Under the pieces are notes generated by a model that worked only from the letters and a program-made list of their open reading frames with translations, was not told the origin of the DNA and ran no database searches. A stretch of 64,000 bases of DNA from Sphingomonas oligophenolica (lineage in GTDB: Bacteria; Pseudomonadota; Alphaproteobacteria; Sphingomonadales; Sphingomonadaceae): assembly GCF_006438955.1 (NCBI RefSeq), contig NZ_RCZK01000006.1:1-64000 (forward strand), given 5' to 3'. Below are positions 54,491 through 61,867 of this stretch, piece after piece. Each line of letters opens with the position of its first letter. Within the stretch, counting starts at the first letter, position 1. The position numbers were made by a program, and so were the translations under genes.

Positions 54491-55044
54491 TGCGCGTCAT
54501 CGCGGGCGAATGGCGCGGGCGTCCGCTGGTCGCGCCCAAGGGCGACGCCACCCGCCCGACCGCGGACCGGATGCGCGAGGCGCTGTTCTCGATGCTCGCC
54601 AGCCGCCTCGGCAGCTTCGAGGATCTCGCCGTCGCCGATCTCTTCGCAGGGTCGGGCGCGCTCGGGATCGAGGCGCTGTCGCGCGGCGCGGCGTCGTGCC
54701 TGTTCGTCGAACACGACCGCGCCGCGCTCGATGCGCTGAAGGCCAATCTCGCCAAGCTTGGCGCCGCGCCGCCCGATCGCCGCGCCGACGTCCGCGCCAC
54801 GTCGGTGATGGCGCTCGGCCACGCGCCCGCGCCACTCGACGTCATCATGATGGACCCGCCCTATGGCTCGGGCGCGGGCGTCGTCGCGCTCGACAAGCTC
54901 GCGCGGCTCGGCTGGATTGGCCCGGCGACCTGGGTCAGCATCGAAACCGCCAAGCCCGAAGAGGTGATCCTCCCTGGCTTCGCGATCGACGCCACCCGCG
55001 TCCACGGCAAGGCGCGCCTCACCCTGCTGCACCGCGCCGACTGA
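54490..55044 (+). CDS. rsmD: 16S rRNA (guanine-966-N2)-methyltransferase
   Basis: Methylates G966 of 16S rRNA. In 184 residues it has MRVIAGEWRGRPLVAPKG at the N-terminus, the SAM loop VADLFAGSGALGIEALSRGA and the catalytic motif MMDPPYGSG (DPPY). Its ATG shares a base with the stop of the pseudouridine synthase (TGATG), a common rRNA-modification pair in alphaproteobacteria. Confidence 0.94.
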   Translation: MRVIAGEWRGRPLVAPKGDATRPTADRMREALFSMLASRLGSFEDLAVADLFAGSGALGIEALSRGAASCLFVEHDRAALDALKANLAKLGAAPPDRRADVRATSVMALGHAPAPLDVIMMDPPYGSGAGVVALDKLARLGWIGPATWVSIETAKPEEVILPGFAIDATRVHGKARLTLLHRAD

Positions 55045-55068
55045 CGCGCCCGCGCGCGCGCGGGCGCG
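55045..55068 (+). terminator. GC palindrome directly after rsmD
   Basis: A perfect 24-base palindrome with half-site CGCGCCCGCGCG starts at the base after the rsmD stop. It could end the transcript, though there is no T-run. Confidence 0.4.
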
Positions 55069-55097
55069 ATAAACGTCAGATCAATCATACCCTAAAC

Positions 55098-55163
55098 CAT
55101 TCGCCCTGAGCTTGTCGAAGGGCGGTGAGTCTCACCGTGCTTCGACAAGCTCAGCACGAACGA
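55098..55163. repeat. Sphingomonad palindromic repeat, copy 5
   Basis: CATTCGCCCTGAGCTTGTCG ... GGGCGGTGAGTCTCACCGTG ... CTTCGACAAGCTCAGCACG. It is almost identical to copy 4, including the central GGTGAGTCTCACC. It lies between the convergent rsmD and long PiT genes. Confidence 0.8.
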
Positions 55164-55197
55164 GTGAAGTGAGGTCGCCGCGCCCAATACGGCGGCG

Positions 55198-56835
55198 TCA
55201 AATCCCCGCGGCGCGAACCACGGCCAGCAGCACCCAGTACAACCCGCCCGACAACAGCATCGCGGCGGGAAGCGTCAGCAGCCACGCCAGCGCCATGTGG
55301 AACATGGTGCGGCGCTGGAGCCCCGCGCCGTTGGCGACCGCCGCGCCCGCGACGCCCGAGGTCAGGATCTGCGTGGTCGATACCGGCAAGCCCAGCCGTT
55401 CGGCGATCAGGATCATCGCCGCCGCGGTCAATTCGGCCGATGCGCCCATGCCATAGGTCAGGTGGGTCTTCCCGATCCGTTCACCGACGGTGACGACGAT
55501 CCGCTTCCACCCCACCATCGTGCCGAGCCCCATCGCCAGCGCGACCGTGATCTTGACCCACAGCGGGATGAATCGCGTACCCTGTTGCAGCTGTCCGGAA
55601 TACGCCTTCAACGCCGCGGTCTCGGGCGCGGTCAAGGTCGCCTTCGCGGTGTCGTTCGCCAGCATCAGCTTGGTCGTGTCGAGCACCAGATACATGTCGT
55701 TGCGCAGGTTGGGGGTCGCCGCCGCGGGCACCTTGCTCAGCGCGCCATAACCACCGATTCGCTGGCCGAGGTCGTTCGAAATCGCCGCCAGCCCGCCGAA
55801 TACGGCTGGGGTCGCGACCCGCTTGGTCTGGAGCGCGCGGGTCACGGTCGTCCGTGCCGCGGCGAGATTCGCAGGCGCCGTCCCGTGCGCCGCGAAGGCG
55901 GAGACCGCGGCGTTCGCGGTCTGGACAAAGGCGGGGGTCGCGCTGTCGGGGACGGTGCGGTTGAGCGCATAGGCGGTGGGTGCGCAGCCGATCAAGATCA
56001 GCATGATCAGCCCCATCCCCTTCTGCCCGTCGTTGCCGCCATGCGCGAAGCTCACCGCGGTGCAGGTGAAGATCAGCAGCGCACGGATGCCCTTGGGCGG
56101 CGGCGCGTCGGTGGCGGGCTCGCGGTACAGCTTGGGATCGCGGATCAGCTTCTTCATCGTGTACAGCAGCAGCAGCGCGCCGATGAAACCGAGTACGGGT
56201 GCCATCAGCAGCCCGCTCAGCACCTTCTCCGCCTGGCCCCATTCGACCCCCGCGGTGCCGCTGGCGCCGTTGATCAGCTGGTTGGCGAGTCCCACCCCCA
56301 GGATCGACCCGATCAGCGCGTGGCTCGACGAATTGGGAATCCCGACATACCAGGTCGCGAGATTCCACAGCACCGCCGCGATCAGCAACGCGAAGATCAT
56401 CGCGAACCCGGCAGCGCTGCCGATGTGCAGGATCAGGTCGACCGGCAACAACGTGATGATCGAATAGGCGACCGCGCCGCTCGAGAACATCACGCCCGCG
56501 AAATTCCACACCCCCGACCACACCACCGCGACCACCGGCGACATCGAATTGGTGTAGATCACGGTCGCGACCGCGTTGGCGGTGTCGTGGAAGCCGTTGA
56601 CGAATTCGAACCCCAGCGCGATCACCAGCGCCAGCCCGAGGAACAGGAACACCCCCGTCGCCATCTGTTCGCCGACCATCGCGGTGTCGCTCGCGATGCT
56701 GATTCCGGCATAGCCGAGCCCGCCGATCATCAGCGCCAGAAACGCCCATCGCCCCGCGGGATGCACCGCGCCATCGAGCCGAGGGCCACGCGCAGGCGAT
56801 AGCGATTCGCTGCCTGTCAAAGCTGTGGATGCCAT
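55198..56835 (-). CDS. PiT-family inorganic phosphate transporter, long form
   Basis: Inner-membrane permease of 545 residues. The two PiT motifs are FEFVNGFHDTANAVATVIYT and SFAHGGNDGQKGMGLIM, plus GIPNSSSHALIGSILGVG and GLPVSTTQILTSGVAGAAVA. A hydrophilic insert of about 130 residues (from RTVPDSATPAF to GTRFIPLW) separates the second motif from the last helices, as in the PitA-like long subgroup. ATG 56835 is chosen for ribosome-site spacing; ATG 56841 is also possible. No PhoU-like partner adjoins it, unlike the PiT gene at 28896. Confidence 0.93.
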   Translation of the reverse strand: MASTALTGSESLSPARGPRLDGAVHPAGRWAFLALMIGGLGYAGISIASDTAMVGEQMATGVFLFLGLALVIALGFEFVNGFHDTANAVATVIYTNSMSPVVAVVWSGVWNFAGVMFSSGAVAYSIITLLPVDLILHIGSAAGFAMIFALLIAAVLWNLATWYVGIPNSSSHALIGSILGVGLANQLINGASGTAGVEWGQAEKVLSGLLMAPVLGFIGALLLLYTMKKLIRDPKLYREPATDAPPPKGIRALLIFTCTAVSFAHGGNDGQKGMGLIMLILIGCAPTAYALNRTVPDSATPAFVQTANAAVSAFAAHGTAPANLAAARTTVTRALQTKRVATPAVFGGLAAISNDLGQRIGGYGALSKVPAAATPNLRNDMYLVLDTTKLMLANDTAKATLTAPETAALKAYSGQLQQGTRFIPLWVKITVALAMGLGTMVGWKRIVVTVGERIGKTHLTYGMGASAELTAAAMILIAERLGLPVSTTQILTSGVAGAAVANGAGLQRRTMFHMALAWLLTLPAAMLLSGGLYWVLLAVVRAAGI

Positions 56836-56924
56836 GCGCATCGCTCTCGCGGATTTACGTGACGGTTTCGTGACAGCGGGCCGCGCGCTTGCCCCCCGCA
56901 CTCGCGTTCCCTACCTGTTCACCG

Positions 56925-59198
56925 GTGACCGACACCAACCTGCAAGACCCGCCCTACCTCGCCGGGCTCAACCCGCCCCAGCGCGAGGCGGTGCTGACCA
57001 CCGATGGCCCCGTCCTCGTCCTCGCGGGCGCGGGCACGGGCAAGACCGCGGCGCTCACCGCGCGGCTCGCGCACCTGCTGTGGACCCGCAAGGCGTATCC
57101 CTCCGAAATCCTCAGCGTCACCTTCACCAACAAGGCCGCGCGCGAGATGCGCCTGCGCGTCGGCAAGCTCGTCGGCGATGTCGTCGAGGGGATGCCCTGG
57201 CTCGGCACCTTCCACGCGATCGGCGCCAAGATGCTGCGCCGTCACGCCGAGCTCGTCGGGCTGCAATCGAACTTCACGATCCTCGACACCGACGACCAGC
57301 TCCGCCTGATCAAACAGCTCATCCAGGCCGCCGACCTCGACGAGAAACGCTGGCCGGCGAGGCAAGCCGCGGGGCTGATCGACGACTGGAAGAACCGTGG
57401 GCTCGTCCCCGCCGACATCGATGCGGGCGAAAGCGAACGCTATGCCAACGGGCGCGGCGGCGAGCTCTATGCCGCGTATCAAACCCGCCTCAGGGCGCTC
57501 AACGCCTGCGACTTCGGCGACCTGCTGCTCCACATGCTCGTGATCCTGAAGACCCACCGGGATGTGCTCGAACATTATCAGCAGCGCTTTCGCTACATCA
57601 TGGTCGACGAATATCAGGACACCAATTCGGTCCAGTATCTCTGGCTCCGCCTCCTCGCGCAGCAGCACCGCAACCTGTGCTGCGTCGGCGACGACGACCA
57701 GTCGATCTACAGCTGGCGCGGCGCGCAGGTCGAAAACATCCTGAAGTTCGAAAAGGATTTCCCCGGCGCCACAATCGTCCGCCTCGAACAGAATTATCGC
57801 AGCACCCCGCACATCCTCGCCGCCGCCAGCGGCGTCATCGCCAACAACGGCGGTCGCCTCGGCAAGGAATTATGGACCGCGCTCAGCGACGGCGAAAAGG
57901 TCAAGGTCGTCGGCGTCTGGGACGGGCCCGAGGAAGCGCGCCGCGTCGGCGACGAAATCGAAACCACGCGGCGCAACGGCAAGTCTTTGGACGACGTCGC
58001 GATCCTCGTCCGCGCCCAGCACCAGACCCGCGAGTTCGAGGATCGCTTCATCGCGATCGGGATGCCCTACAAGATCGTCGGCGGCTTCCGCTTCTACGAA
58101 CGCGCCGAAATCCGCGACGCGCTCGCCTACCTGCGCGTCGTCAACCAGCCCGCCGACGACCTCGCCTTCGAACGCATCGTCAACGTCCCCAAGCGGGGCT
58201 TGGGCGACAAGGCGGTCGCCAAGGTTCACCAACTCGCCCGCGCCGAAGGCGTCCCCCTGATGACCGCCGCCGCGCGCATCCTCGACACCGACGAGCTCAC
58301 CCCCCAGGCCCGCCGCGCGCTCGGCAACCTCGTCGGCGACATCGCGCGCTGGCGCGACATGGCGCGCGACATGCCCCACGCCGAACTCGCCCGCCAGCTG
58401 CTCGACGAGAGCGGCTACACCGCGATGTACCAGGCCGAAAAATCCGCTGACGCCGCAGGTCGCCTCGAAAACCTCAGCGAACTCGTCCGCGCGATGGAGG
58501 AATATGACACGCTCGGCGCGTTCCTCGAACACGTCAGCCTCGTCATGGACAACGAGGGCGCGCGCGACGACCCCAAGGTCACGATCATGACGATCCACGC
58601 CGCCAAGGGCCTCGAATTCGACACCGTCTTCCTCGTCGGGTGGGAGGAAGGCCTGTTCCCCTCGCAACGCGCGCTCGACGAAGGCGGCACCCGCAGCCTC
58701 GAGGAGGAACGCCGCCTCGCCTATGTCGCGATCACCCGCGCGCGCCGACAGGCGGTCATCATCCACGCCGCCAATCGCCGCATCTATGGCCAGTGGACCA
58801 GCAGCATTCCGTCACGCTTCGTCGGCGAACTCCCCGACGCGCACATCGACAGCGAGACGACGATGTCGGGCGGCGCCAGCCTGTGGCAAGCCAACTGGTC
58901 CGAACGCGCCGACCCCTTCGCCGACGTGGCGCGCGGCACTGGTCGCGGCCCCGGCTGGCAACGCGCCGCGGGCGCGACGAGCAGCTTCACCACCAAACCC
59001 GCCCGCATCGTCGAAAGCCGCGCCAGCGCGGTCAGCCTCGGCAACAAGGGCCGCGACGATCTGTCGGTCGGGATGCGCATCTTCCACCAGAAATTCGGCT
59101 ACGGCGAGATTGCGGAAATCGAAGGCAACAAGCTCGAGATCGACTTCGAGGCGGCGGGGCGCAAGCGGGTGATGGATTCGTTTGTGACGGTGAGTTAG
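56925..59198 (+). CDS. UvrD/PcrA-type ATP-dependent DNA helicase
   Basis: Superfamily 1A 3'-5' helicase of 757 residues. Q motif LNPPQREAV and Walker A GAGTGKTAA lie near the N-terminus, followed by TFTNKAAREM, VDEYQDTN (motif II), GDDDQSIYSWRGA (III), VRLEQNYRS (IV), VTIMTIHAAKGLEFDTVFLVG (V) and YVAITRARR (VI). The C-terminal Tudor-like tail (GMRIFHQKFGYGEIAEIEG) is typical of PcrA/UvrD. The start is uncertain: GTG 56925 begins the conserved part; TTG 56889 would extend it. Confidence 0.94.
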   Translation: MTDTNLQDPPYLAGLNPPQREAVLTTDGPVLVLAGAGTGKTAALTARLAHLLWTRKAYPSEILSVTFTNKAAREMRLRVGKLVGDVVEGMPWLGTFHAIGAKMLRRHAELVGLQSNFTILDTDDQLRLIKQLIQAADLDEKRWPARQAAGLIDDWKNRGLVPADIDAGESERYANGRGGELYAAYQTRLRALNACDFGDLLLHMLVILKTHRDVLEHYQQRFRYIMVDEYQDTNSVQYLWLRLLAQQHRNLCCVGDDDQSIYSWRGAQVENILKFEKDFPGATIVRLEQNYRSTPHILAAASGVIANNGGRLGKELWTALSDGEKVKVVGVWDGPEEARRVGDEIETTRRNGKSLDDVAILVRAQHQTREFEDRFIAIGMPYKIVGGFRFYERAEIRDALAYLRVVNQPADDLAFERIVNVPKRGLGDKAVAKVHQLARAEGVPLMTAAARILDTDELTPQARRALGNLVGDIARWRDMARDMPHAELARQLLDESGYTAMYQAEKSADAAGRLENLSELVRAMEEYDTLGAFLEHVSLVMDNEGARDDPKVTIMTIHAAKGLEFDTVFLVGWEEGLFPSQRALDEGGTRSLEEERRLAYVAITRARRQAVIIHAANRRIYGQWTSSIPSRFVGELPDAHIDSETTMSGGASLWQANWSERADPFADVARGTGRGPGWQRAAGATSSFTTKPARIVESRASAVSLGNKGRDDLSVGMRIFHQKFGYGEIAEIEGNKLEIDFEAAGRKRVMDSFVTVS

Positions 59199-59233
59199 AG
59201 TGAGCCTGTTACAGATATACGGGGGCAGTACAG

Positions 59234-59587
59234 GTGTTCTGGGATGGAATTTACGCAGCCTATATGACTGGCGCAGATGGACAGGGCTTTGCCATGTTTA
59301 TTTTTGACAGTGGACGGTTTGTAGGAGCGGACCCCCTTGGGGTGCGATTTGCTGGCGAATACTCTGTAGACACAGACCATGTACTTTCTGGAATAATTTC
59401 TGTCACGGTTCCGCCCAATGGCACTGTAATTCAGGGCGTCTCGACCGGATCGGCTGGTTTCAAATATGAAGTCGCTGTTCGCCTCACGAGCGAGATGGCC
59501 AAAGGAGATTTCTTTCCTCTTTCTACGCCGCTCGGAGACGTAAATGTTCGTCTAGAGCGATTGACTGGACTGGACGGGCTAAGGTGA
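59234..59587 (+). CDS. GrlR-like small protein in a lower-GC islet
   Basis: A 117-residue protein that starts with GTG 59234 (GGGGG eight bases upstream): FWDGIYAAYMTGADGQGFAM, FIFDSGRFVGADPLGVRFAG and EYSVD. This repeats the GrlR pattern of a small beta-barrel in which a short strand pair is followed by a glycine/aspartate turn and GxY. GrlR itself represses type III secretion genes in pathogenic E. coli; sphingomonad relatives have no known role. Base use is clearly more AT-rich than in neighbours. Its stop overlaps the start of the next, frameshifted gene (GTGA). Confidence 0.5.
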   Translation: MFWDGIYAAYMTGADGQGFAMFIFDSGRFVGADPLGVRFAGEYSVDTDHVLSGIISVTVPPNGTVIQGVSTGSAGFKYEVAVRLTSEMAKGDFFPLSTPLGDVNVRLERLTGLDGLR

Positions 59588-60158
59588 GTGCATGGGTAGA
59601 TCCATCGGTCATTGCAGCGTCGTTGAGTGCGGTCGCAGCGATAGCGGCGGCGGTGGCAACCTGGCGTGGGCCACTCGCTGCGGCTAAAATGGTGAAGCGC
59701 TGAGGCAGCAGTCCGCCGACGCGCAGGAAGCCCGACGTATAAAGCTGAACGTATTCGCCGCGATCATGCAAGAACGCGCAGAAATATCCGCCGAGGATTC
59801 TGTTCGAGCGCTAAACTTGATCGATCTAGCGTATAGCGACTCGCTTTCTGTGCGAGAAGCTTGGGCAGAACTTTACCAAGCTCTCAATACGGCACCACTC
59901 TTGAACCATGTCGTAGACGAACGACTACGTAGACTGCTGAGAGAGATGGCTTCAGACCTTGGGCTGACCCCCAAGCTGCGGCAAGACGATTTTGGCCGCG
60001 TTTACTTTCCTACTGCACTGGCAGAAGATCGAAATGTCCGCCGCCTTGAGCGAAGTGCTGCTCTTGCTAGGTTAACAGCATCGACCTCACCTGCTTCTGG
60101 CGAAGGTATTGAGACGGGCCAAGACAAGTGGCCGCCAAAGCCACCCCCATCCGCCTAG
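59584..60158 (+). pseudogene. DUF6680-like gene with a frameshift
   Basis: A GTG at 59584 opens 39 codons (VSAWVDPSVIAASLSAVAAI, a membrane segment) that end at TGA 59701. The frame one base back is open from 59688 and continues as ALRQQSADAQEARRIKLNVF then MQERAEISAEDSVRALNLID to TAG 60156, matching DUF6680-type proteins. Insertion of one base near 59693 (ATGG-C-TGAAGCG) would restore a continuous protein of about 190 residues, so a single-base loss, a programmed shift at CTAAAAT, or a sequence error is likely. The last part (ATG 59766 onward) could be made alone, without the membrane segment. Confidence 0.65.
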
Positions 60159-60159
60159 C

Positions 60160-60456
60160 TCAAGCCGCCACCCGCTCCACCTTAATCGCCCCCTCCCGCT
60201 CACGCGCCACCGCCAGGTCATGCGCCGCCTGCATCCGCATCAGCGTCTCGGCGCGCACGCCGAACGCCTTTTCGAACCGGATCGCCATCTCCGCCGACAG
60301 CCCCGCACGCCCGCCGAGCAGATTGCTCATCGCCTGTCGCGTGACGCGCAGTTTCGCCGCTGCCTCGGTGACGTTCAGCCCATGCGGCTCAACGAGTTCG
60401 GCGCGCAGCCATGGGCCGGGGTGGACCGCGAAACTGGGATGAAGCGTGATCGCCAT
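60160..60456 (-). CDS. higA: HigA-family antitoxin
   Basis: A 98-residue XRE-type DNA-binding antitoxin: MAITLHPSFAVHPGPWLRAE, helix-turn-helix VTEAAAKLRVTRQAMSNLLGGRAGLSAEMAIRFEKAF. It neutralises the HigB toxin and represses the shared promoter. The gene follows higB with a one-base overlap (TGATG). Its stop is one base from the stop of the convergent frameshifted gene. Confidence 0.93.
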   Translation of the reverse strand: MAITLHPSFAVHPGPWLRAELVEPHGLNVTEAAAKLRVTRQAMSNLLGGRAGLSAEMAIRFEKAFGVRAETLMRMQAAHDLAVAREREGAIKVERVAA

Positions 60457-60743
60457 CAGTGATAATCCTCCAGGTCCAAATCCTCGATCGCGCCCGCGCC
60501 GGTCACGCGAAACGTCATCCGCCAGTTTTTCGTCACCGTCAGCGACCAGCTTCCCGCACGATCGCCGGTGAGCACATGCGCCCCGAAGTTCGGCGGCACC
60601 TTCAATTCGTCGGCGGCGTCGATCGCCACGAGATACGCCAGCATGTTGCGCAGCCGGTCGATCAGATTGCCCGGCAAGCCTTTCGCCCTGCCCGCCTCGG
60701 CAAAGGATCGCAGCGCTTTGTGACGAATGCTCTCGATCTCCAC
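60456..60743 (-). CDS. higB: HigB-type RelE-superfamily toxin
   Basis: A 95-residue mRNA interferase: EIESIRHKALRSFAEAGRAKGL, LRNMLAYLVAIDAADELKVP, then SWSLTVTKNWRMTFRVTGAGAIEDLDLEDYH, the usual HigB ending. The start is GTG 60743; no later start fits the family. In host-killing and TA systems of this kind the toxin cuts ribosome-bound mRNA. Toxin-before-antitoxin order is normal for higBA. Confidence 0.92.
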   Translation of the reverse strand: MEIESIRHKALRSFAEAGRAKGLPGNLIDRLRNMLAYLVAIDAADELKVPPNFGAHVLTGDRAGSWSLTVTKNWRMTFRVTGAGAIEDLDLEDYH

Positions 60744-60749
60744 AGAACT

Positions 60750-60778
60750 TAGCTAGTCATGGATCTTCAAAGTGTCAA
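60750..60778 (-). promoter_or_regulatory. Strong predicted promoter of higBA
   Basis: On the minus strand TTGACA (60773-60778), a 17-base spacer and TAGCTA (60750-60755). The -10 ends only 6 bases before the GTG start of higB, so transcription would begin at or within one or two bases of the start codon. Confidence 0.7.
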
Positions 60779-60859
60779 GCGTCGATTTACACGCGACACG
60801 GCTCTTATCATCACCGGATTGTTGGAGAACGCCCGCTCTCCGCACCCCACATCGCCGCC

Positions 60860-61261
60860 ATGACCCAGATCCCCTTCACCCCTGTCCCCAGCCGCACCAA
60901 CCGCCACGACGGCTGGACCCCGGAGCGCCAGCGCGGCTTCATCGCGGCACTCGCGCAGCTCGGTTTCGTCTCTGCCGCCGCGGCGCAGGTCGGCAAATCG
61001 GCCAAGTCCGCCTATGCGCTACGCTCCCGCGCGGGTGCCGAGAGCTTCGCCGCCGCCTGGGACGAGGCGGTTGCCGCCGGGTGTTTCCGCGCCACGACGC
61101 TGGCAGTGGATCGCGCGGTCAAGGGCGTCGCGGTGCCGGTGTTCTACCGCGGGCTCCAGGCCGGCGAACGCCGCGTCTACGACGACCGCCTGCTCATCGC
61201 CGCGCTCCGCCGCTTCAAACCCGATGTCTACGGGAGCGCAATCGAGGACGACGCGCGGTGA
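60860..61261 (+). CDS. Small helix-rich protein, function unknown
   Basis: 133 residues starting MTQIPFTPVPSRTNRHDGWT. The middle (RGFIAALAQLGFVSAAAAQVGKSAKSAYALRSRAGAESFAAAWDEA) looks like a helix-turn-helix as in small terminase or transposase-like DNA-binding proteins, followed by a two-helix part ending RRFKPDVYG. The type is familiar from sphingomonads but without a known role. It is between higBA and the DoxX-like gene; a copy of the ~48-bp repeat follows 9 bases after it. Confidence 0.62.
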   Translation: MTQIPFTPVPSRTNRHDGWTPERQRGFIAALAQLGFVSAAAAQVGKSAKSAYALRSRAGAESFAAAWDEAVAAGCFRATTLAVDRAVKGVAVPVFYRGLQAGERRVYDDRLLIAALRRFKPDVYGSAIEDDAR

Positions 61262-61270
61262 TGCCACTCG

Positions 61271-61319
61271 GTTCGTCGCACTTTCGCACGTGACGTCCCC
61301 TTACCTTCGTTACCTTTGC
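61271..61319. repeat. Dispersed ~48-bp repeat, copy B
   Basis: GTTCGTCGCACTTTCGCACG ... TACCTTCGTTACCTTTGC is the reverse complement of the string at 16288-16337 with few changes. It overlaps the last codons of the DoxX-like gene. Confidence 0.7.
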
Positions 61320-61729
61320 GCGGGTTTCCGCGCGAAGGGCCAGTCGACGATTCCGCTCGCCCACAGCGCCCACCACACGATCACCGGCTGCAACAGCAAC
61401 CGCGGCAGGTGATACCCCAGCCCCAGCCCGGTGCCATGCCCCAGGTCGATGATCGCGTGCTGGATGTTGGCGGGGTACACGCCCACCGCATAGGCCGCGA
61501 GCGCCCAGCCCGCGGCGCGGCGGAACCGCACCGTCATCAGCGCCACCGCGCCCGCCAGCTCGCACAGACCGGTCAGGATCACGACCAGCTGCGGGTTGGG
61601 CACCCAGGCGGGGACGATCCGCACCATCGCCGCGGTGGTGACGAGATGCGCGACCCCCGCGACCCCGTAGAAGGCGATCAGCAACCACCGCGCGATGGTC
61701 CGCCCGCGACCTTCGTCATGCCTATCCAT
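61310..61729 (-). CDS. DoxX-like membrane protein
   Basis: Four-helix inner-membrane protein of 139 residues: ARWLLIAFYGVAGVAHLVTTAAM, ILTGLCELAGAVALM, YAVGVYPANIQHAIID and LLLQPVIVWWALWASG. The pattern matches DoxX-family proteins, small membrane subunits of unclear role linked to redox or quinone processes. ATG 61729 is used; a longer frame exists to 61756. Confidence 0.72.
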   Translation of the reverse strand: MDRHDEGRGRTIARWLLIAFYGVAGVAHLVTTAAMVRIVPAWVPNPQLVVILTGLCELAGAVALMTVRFRRAAGWALAAYAVGVYPANIQHAIIDLGHGTGLGLGYHLPRLLLQPVIVWWALWASGIVDWPFARKPAQR

Positions 61730-61795
61730 CGATCCGCGCTCCCTCATCCGCACCACCCTGCGCGCGTGGGCGGCGCGACGCCAGCCCGCCGTTCA

Positions 61796-61820
61796 GGAAC
61801 GATATCGTTTCACGCTCGTA
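61796..61820 (+). promoter_or_regulatory. Candidate EcfG (general stress) promoter
   Basis: GGAAC (61796-61800), 16 bases, CGTA (61817-61820), about 48 bases before the glycine-zipper gene. The alphaproteobacterial general-stress sigma factor EcfG recognises GGAAC-N16/17-CGTT, so this is a one-mismatch match. Confidence 0.45.
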
Positions 61821-61867
61821 TCGCCCTCACACGGCCCGATTGCCGGGCCACCGAGAGGATCGACGCC

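Noticed and set aside
55297-56802. 501-codon open frame on the plus strand
   Set aside because: Antisense to the long PiT gene, which has clear family motifs; the frame has no motif and is rich in Arg, Asp and His.
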